Position numbers and translations under genes: made by a program
In this document: positions 36,401 through 39,309 of the stretch, piece after piece
How positions within the stretch are numbered: position 1 is the first letter of the stretch
Layout: every line of letters starts with the position of its first letter
NCBI GenBank assembly: GCA_024709145.1
Contig: JANJXG010000114.1
Coordinates: 1 to 39,309, forward strand
DNA length: 39,309 nt
From: Bacteroidales bacterium
Lineage (GTDB): Bacteria; Bacteroidota; Bacteroidia; Bacteroidales; F082
Direction of reading: 5' to 3'
The notes under the pieces: generated by a model
What the model saw: the letters and a program-made list of their open reading frames with translations, nothing else
Told to the model about the DNA's origin: nothing
Database searches by the model: none

Positions 36401-36762
36401 GGTTCCTTGGTTTTGCTGTCGGTTACCCTGCCTTTCACAGTTCCTGTTTCTTCTTTTATGGCCTTGGGAGCAATGATAATCTGTTGGTCTTTGACCAAAA
36501 TGCTCGTTTTGGAAGTGTCGAAAATCTTTTCCAAAATGTCCGAAATGGCTGTTTCGGTGTAGTTGACACTGATTTTTTGTTTCAGGTCGATGGTGCGCTC
36601 ATTCACAAGAAATTTGTATTCGCTCTTCGACTCAATTGCTGTGAGCACCTCATTGATCGTCGCATTGTCCATCCTGAGACTGATTTTCTCGGTCTGTGCC
36701 AGAATGGGTAGGCTTACAATATTGAAAAACAATAAAATAAGTAGTAGATGTTTCATTTTCAT
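33475..36762 (-). CDS. SusC/RagA-type TonB-dependent receptor with STN signalling domain
   Basis: A receptor of about 1095 residues from the ATG at 36762 (MKMKHLLLILLFFNIVSLPILAQ signal). The order is an STN domain (about 27-100, ISLRMDNATINEVLTAIESK...), a CarboxypepD_reg-like domain (GRVTDSKTKEPMPGATVLIG), a plug with VIDGIPNANTTLDDISPDDI and a SALYGSRGANGAIMV motif, and a long barrel ending in FGLNLKTNF. It would import a substrate through the outer membrane using TonB. The STN domain is what contacts FecR-type anti-sigma factors, which fits the adjacent fecR and sigma genes. The frame opens at 36792, but the signal peptide starts at 36762. Confidence 0.93.
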   Translation of the reverse strand: MKMKHLLLILLFFNIVSLPILAQTEKISLRMDNATINEVLTAIESKSEYKFLVNERTIDLKQKISVNYTETAISDILEKIFDTSKTSILVKDQQIIIAPKAIKEETGTVKGRVTDSKTKEPMPGATVLIGSTGSGTITTIDGTFEVTVTGDEKLTISYIGYSPMEYTVKPGMTLEVQMTESDIMMGDVVVTALGIRREEKAVGYAVQKMDGDKIQTVKHSNPTTTLTGKVAGLTIFNSTNFGQEPVMLLRGENPLIVIDGIPNANTTLDDISPDDIKSIDVLKGATASALYGSRGANGAIMVTTIKGHKEKGLSVSLNSSTMFNMGFITYPETQKSYSSGEHGKYSDDYVWGDKLDIGRTTRLWDPFEMVWKDSVPLVSKGKDNLKNFQELGMITNNNINIINQGENGSIRASVSHVYEKGQFPNQKLNKATYSLSGEMKLKGFTLESGITYSKHISPNIRGNQYSGGFLYNLVGWVGAEWDVNEYKNYWMEKDISQNWFNTVWYDNPWYLANEVITTADRDIMSGFVSASYQVNPWMKVLFRSGLDSYLNRHISRNPISSRNSWSSYGYYAEEKTTGYSLNNDLLLNVDRTFGDFQLEGLAGGTIYFKKDDYFQANTQGGLSVPGFYSLRASKNPIEWDTDLTRQQVNSLFGRVSISYKRMAYLDVTGRNDWNSTLSEEERSYFYPSVSGSFVVSEILPATSWLDFWKLRSSWTVTKATPGIYDIATNFTVQNEVWGGYNSAYFPVDLRGSDIEPTTSQTFEAGTAAVFLGNRLKFDLTYYQKRRYNLIDFADLSEATGFYQKYVNIDTETTKKGLELTLGVTPVSTRDWKWHVNFNWAKDITYYTKLDSLYAEDLPWIKVGNRIDAYTVYDWQRDADGNIIHQNGMPVISDYLSVHGYSNPDWVWGINTDLQYKSLTLGISVDGRVGGLSFSRLDALLWHSGAHIDTDNQWRYDEVVNGLTNYVGPGVKVVSGTVEYDTYGQIISDTRVFAPNDVEVSYEGYTRRYHTGAWSWRSQNILDETFVKLRELYISWKVPTQASSKIGLKDLHVSLVGQNLLYWGKEYKMTDPDYGSSWDLVSPSIRYFGLNLKTNF

Positions 36763-36804
36763 ATCGTGGTATCCGGTTTTGGTTTTTGACAATATCTTTT
36801 CATG

Positions 36805-36880
36805 ACAGGCTGAAATACTGCCTGTTCGGGGTAAAAGAATGAATGAAATCGAAAGGAAACAGCCTGTGATATTTCCTGTT
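36805..36880. promoter_or_regulatory. Two related dyad repeats upstream of susC
   Basis: The 174-nt gap between fecR and susC holds ACAGGC/GCCTGT (36805-36810 and 36820-36825) and AACAG/CTGTT (36858-36862 and 36876-36880). Both are inverted repeats sharing an ACAG...CTGT core, with centres about 54 nt apart. They could be operator sites for the receptor operon; no match to a known binding site is claimed. Confidence 0.3.
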
Positions 36881-36936
36881 GTGGTTCAGTTATGGAGGCT
36901 CTGCCTCAAAGGCAAGGTGGTGGATCATTGTTCTGG

Positions 36937-37968
36937 TTATTTTTGGTTTGAAGTGGCTTGGAGGATTATTTTTCTTCGGCTGAAGCTTCCGTCAGCCTGG
37001 TATTGCGGACTCTGTTCTTCATACACAAAAGGTGAAGCGAGTTTGAGCAGGTTGAGCACTTCGGTCAGGGTCTCATTTTCGAAGGTGGCTCTGAAGCGGA
37101 GCTCGCTGATGTCGCCCTGAATTTCGATGTCGGTATTGTATTGAAGACTCAGCCGGCTGGCGATGTCGCTCAGCCTGTCGTTGCGAAAGATGATCCGCCC
37201 GTCTTTCCATGCAAAATACTTGTAGGCATCGGCTTCTTCGAGACTTGCCTGTCCGGTGGACACATTCAGCCGCAGATTTTGATTGGCTTTGAGATGGATT
37301 TCGCGCTTGTTTGGCAGGTTTCCTACCTTTACTTTTCCTTCAGCCAGTGTAACCTGATGGGTAGCCATCCCTTTATATGCCATGATGCTGAACCGGGTTC
37401 CGGTGGCGGTAACGCTGCAAGTGGCTGTTTGTACTTCAAAAGGGTTAGATGGATCCGAAACGACTTCAAAATAGGCTTCGCCTTCCAGTTTGACGGTTCG
37501 GTCGCTGCCATCGAAGCGCACCGGATAACTCAGGCTGCTGCCGGTGTTGAGCCACACTTTCGAGCCATCGGGCAACTCAATTTTGCTCAAGGAGCCAAAA
37601 GGTGAACTGGTTTGAATCCAGGCACTTTGTGAAGGAGTTTGCTGTTTGTATTGGAAAAATAGCAGGATCGAGCCTAGGAGCAATGGCAGGAAAAGAACGG
37701 CAGCAATTTTTTGCAGCTGACTTAATAGTCTCATGGGGCTGCGTTGAAGCTTTTTCATGCTGCTTTCCAGACTTCTTTCAACCTGGTCGCCCGCAAGATA
37801 GGAGCTGTCCCACAAAGCTTTCATTTGCTTGAAATAAGCCCGGTTTTCGGGTGTTTCGTTGATCCAGTTTTCGAGTTGACGACATTCATCGGCAGAAGCT
37901 GTTTCGCCCAGAAAACGGGCTATCAGCAGGTCAGCAGACGAAAGATCGGATTGAGTTTTCTGTTCCAT
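36937..37968 (-). CDS. FecR-family anti-sigma factor
   Basis: A 343-residue inner-membrane protein. The cytoplasmic N-terminus (about 1-86) with LLIARFLGETASADECRQLE is the anti-sigma part; one membrane segment lies at 87-106 (KIAAVLFLPLLLGSILLFFQ). Then comes the periplasmic FecR domain (about 120-225, IELPDGSKVWLNTGSSLSYP), and a C-terminal DUF4974/STN-like domain (about 262-335) ending near YEEQSP. It would hold the sigma factor inactive until the receptor's STN domain signals substrate. It sits between the sigma gene (70-nt gap) and susC. Confidence 0.92.
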   Translation of the reverse strand: MEQKTQSDLSSADLLIARFLGETASADECRQLENWINETPENRAYFKQMKALWDSSYLAGDQVERSLESSMKKLQRSPMRLLSQLQKIAAVLFLPLLLGSILLFFQYKQQTPSQSAWIQTSSPFGSLSKIELPDGSKVWLNTGSSLSYPVRFDGSDRTVKLEGEAYFEVVSDPSNPFEVQTATCSVTATGTRFSIMAYKGMATHQVTLAEGKVKVGNLPNKREIHLKANQNLRLNVSTGQASLEEADAYKYFAWKDGRIIFRNDRLSDIASRLSLQYNTDIEIQGDISELRFRATFENETLTEVLNLLKLASPFVYEEQSPQYQADGSFSRRKIILQATSNQK

Positions 37969-38038
37969 AGTAGTGTAATGACGGTTGAGAAAGAAATAAC
38001 CCCACTAAAAAGGCTTGTTTTTTTAATTTTTTCAGGGC

Positions 38039-38605
38039 TCAGTCTTCATCCTGCAGGTATTGCGCGAGCTGCTGACGCAACAGACCAACGGCCTTGCTGA
38101 TTCTGTATTCTACAGTTCGGATCGAAACACCGCTCTGTTCGGCAATTTCCTGATACGATTTGGCCTGGAAGCGGTTCAGCCGAAAAGCTTCGGCATACTC
38201 CTCCGGAAGGTTTGCAAGGGCTTGTTGCAGGGCGTCCTGCAATTGACTGAAAAGCACGAATTCGGCTGTATTGTCCTCCGAAAGCAGCAGCTGTTTGTGT
38301 TCCTGACGGACATGCCGGGCAACAACTTCCTGATGCCTCAGGTGGTCGATGCAGCTGTTTCGCACAGCTTTCAGAAGATAGGAATGAAGCGAAAAGCTGA
38401 TGGTGAGGCTGTCCCTGATTTCCCACAGGTGGGTGAGGGTTTCCTGCGCTATTTCCTCGGCAGTGGCCTTGTTGCGCACAATACCATAGGCAAAACGGAA
38501 CAAAAGGGGAAACTGGGCACGGTAAATGGCTTTGAATGCCCCGATGTCACCCGATTTCAGCTGACCGGCAAGCCATGCTTCCTGTGCGTCCTTTTGTTCA
38601 TCCAT
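38039..38605 (-). CDS. ECF-family RNA polymerase sigma factor
   Basis: A 188-residue sigma-70 family protein of the Bacteroidota ECF group. Region 2 is LLFRFAYGIVRNKATAEEIAQETLTHLWEI and region 4 is LPEEYAEAFRLNRFQAKSYQEIAEQSGVSIRTVEYRISKA, the helix-turn-helix that binds the -35 element. There is no extra C-terminal domain. It heads the cluster with FecR and SusC and is expected to direct transcription of susC-susD and the LamG gene. Its own promoter looks like the primary type, so basal transcription is probably sigma-A dependent. Confidence 0.93.
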   Translation of the reverse strand: MDEQKDAQEAWLAGQLKSGDIGAFKAIYRAQFPLLFRFAYGIVRNKATAEEIAQETLTHLWEIRDSLTISFSLHSYLLKAVRNSCIDHLRHQEVVARHVRQEHKQLLLSEDNTAEFVLFSQLQDALQQALANLPEEYAEAFRLNRFQAKSYQEIAEQSGVSIRTVEYRISKAVGLLRQQLAQYLQDED

Positions 38606-38621
38606 TCGCTTTTACTTTTCA

Positions 38622-38651
38622 CAAAATTAGGGCTTTTTCAACAACTGCAAA
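38622..38651 (-). promoter_or_regulatory. Promoter of the ECF sigma gene
   Basis: On the minus strand TTTG (38651-38648), an 18-nt spacer and TAATTTTG (38629-38622) fit the Bacteroidota primary promoter, 17 nt before the ATG at 38605. Confidence 0.62.
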
Positions 38652-38733
38652 CGGTTGCTGATTATTTAGGGCATGTTGAAAATCTCCCGGAACCATATAA
38701 AGCAAAATTTCATTTGCCGTCATTAGGTAAGTA

Positions 38734-38986
38734 GTTTATGTATTCTTGTCAACCGGAGTTAAAAAGTTTGACCGAGGCGACTACCAAGGAGGGGCAAAGG
38801 CCGCAAAGAGCTGGCGCATTTACGTTTACGATCGGCAAATGAAGCGAACTTAGCAAACTGAGCGAACGAAGTGACAAGGCGAGCATTGCGAATAGAAATT
38901 ATTGATTTCTCTGCGTCCTCTGCGCCCCCTTCGCGGTCTCTGCGGTTAAAAAAAAGAACGCTACAGGTGCCTTTCCAATCAATCCC
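38734..38986 (-). repeat. Dispersed non-coding repeat, copy B (inverted relative to A)
   Basis: Reverse complement of copy A at 29641-29871, with the same ordered blocks; the T-rich core pairs with 38948-38967. Copy B carries an extra 18-nt tandem duplication (38832-38849 and 38850-38867, GCAAA...AGCGAAC) and lacks the palindrome of A. The two copies flank the sigma/FecR/SusC/SusD/LamG genes in opposite orientation. Confidence 0.78.
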
Positions 38987-39116
38987 TGGTAAGCCCGGCT
39001 GTGTCGATTCGCAGTGTTGCCTTTAGCCTGATTGATGGATCGTTGCCTCAACACAAAAGCATGCACGCCAAATGGATACAATCACCGGCTTTTCAGTCAG
39101 CTAAACTGACAGTGCC

Positions 39117-39149
39117 TTGTATCAGCTGTGTTTATTTCACTTACTTTTG
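39117..39149 (+). promoter_or_regulatory. Putative promoter of the YqaA-like gene
   Basis: TTG (39117-39119), a 22-nt spacer and TACTTTTG (39142-39149) match the Bacteroidota pattern, 20 nt before the GTG at 39170. Confidence 0.58.
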
Positions 39150-39169
39150 CGCAAATTTTTTGTATCGCC

Positions 39170-39309
39170 GTGAAATCAATCCGAAAACTATACGACTGGG
39201 TGCTGGCTTGGGCTGAATCGCCCAACAGCCTGTGGGCCTTGTTTCTGATCGCCTTTGCCGAATCAGTCTTTTTCCCCGTACCTCCCGACATCCTTCTGAT
39301 TGCCATGGT
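39170..39309 (+). CDS. YqaA/DedA-family membrane protein, 5' part only
   Basis: From a GTG at 39170 the frame stays open to the window edge, giving about 46 residues: (M)[19 protein letters not shown] followed by [20 protein letters not shown] and [28 protein letters not shown] and PVPPD match the start of YqaA-type members of the DedA/VTT family of inner-membrane transport proteins. A good promoter lies just upstream and supports the GTG start. The rest of the gene is outside the window. Confidence 0.72.
   Translation, partial: MKSIRKLYDWVLAWAESPNSLWALFLIAFAESVFFPVPPDILLIAM

Larger units (their letters stand above)
38652..39169. other. Intergenic region holding repeat copy B
   Basis: No gene is supported here apart from regulatory and repeat sequence. 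Copy B of the dispersed repeat covers 38734-38986. A frame at 38899-39081 (-) shares KAPVAFFF with a frame in copy A and is probably repeat sequence rather than a gene. The right end holds the promoter of the next gene. Confidence 0.6.

Noticed and set aside
36106-36711. 201-residue open frame antisense to the SusC gene
   Set aside because: Shadow of a strong receptor gene; low-complexity His/Phe/Gly content and no domain seen.
38060-38734. 224-residue open frame antisense to the sigma gene
   Set aside because: Overlaps nearly all of a clear ECF sigma gene and has no family features.
38899-39081. 60-residue open frame in repeat copy B
   Set aside because: Same reason as the frame in copy A; the reading frame is not preserved over the repeat.
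1-39309. CRISPR arrays, tRNA or rRNA genes, intact insertion sequences
   Set aside because: No regularly spaced direct repeats, no cloverleaf or rRNA-like sequence, and no transposase or integrase frame was found by eye.

Overview
The window looks like a chromosomal segment of a Bacteroidota bacterium, probably an environmental Bacteroidales-type organism. The evidence is a SusC/SusD pair, an ECF sigma/FecR pair with a DUF4974-type C-terminus, three proteins with type IX secretion (T9SS) C-terminal sorting domains, GldF/GldG homologues, a DUF4249 lipoprotein, and repeated matches to the Bacteroidota promoter -7 element TAnnTTTG, several with a TTG/TTTG box 18-22 nt upstream. No rRNA, tRNA, CRISPR array or intact transposase gene was seen. 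Functions come from reading motifs by eye; no database search was run.

Layout. 1-198: 5' part of an unrecognised gene leaving the window on the minus strand. 384-3659: an operon of phosphate acetyltransferase, a divergent 3-hydroxyacyl-CoA dehydrogenase-like protein and acetate kinase, closed by a clear terminator. 3815-5860: a GT22-like membrane mannosyltransferase and a small unknown protein. 5886-7289 (minus): an MBL/beta-CASP nuclease. 7439-9871: a T9SS-secreted beta-helix protein. 9897-11620 (minus): a DUF4249 lipoprotein followed by CutC. 11850-13384: panB and an RluA-type pseudouridine synthase. 13408-16236: a large secreted protein joining an HExxH metalloprotease domain, a TolB-like propeller and a probable outer-membrane barrel. 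16280-17204: a NimA-like flavoprotein and a lipoprotein. 17244-20811 (minus): gldF, gldG and a DUF4340 gene. 20929-26720: a secreted YciI-like protein, a glycerol-3-phosphate dehydrogenase, a large MscS channel, a small membrane protein, a cupin and a TauE/SafE transporter.

The most coherent accessory system lies at 26954-38651. On the minus strand run an ECF sigma factor, a FecR anti-sigma factor, a SusC receptor carrying an STN signalling domain, SusD, and a T9SS-sorted protein with two LamG-like modules. Convergent to these is a T9SS-sorted purple-acid-phosphatase-like protein whose N-terminal module is a third copy of the same LamG-like unit. I infer a self-regulated, surface-exposed capture and uptake system, possibly for a phosphoester-containing substrate. 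Two inverted copies of a non-coding dispersed repeat (29641-29871 and 38734-38986) bracket the minus-strand part. The window ends inside a YqaA/DedA-family membrane protein gene (39170 onward).

Most genes are ordinary housekeeping or envelope functions. The best candidates for something new are the regulated SusCD/LamG/phosphatase locus, the dehydrogenase-like gene between pta and ackA, and the protease-propeller-barrel protein.
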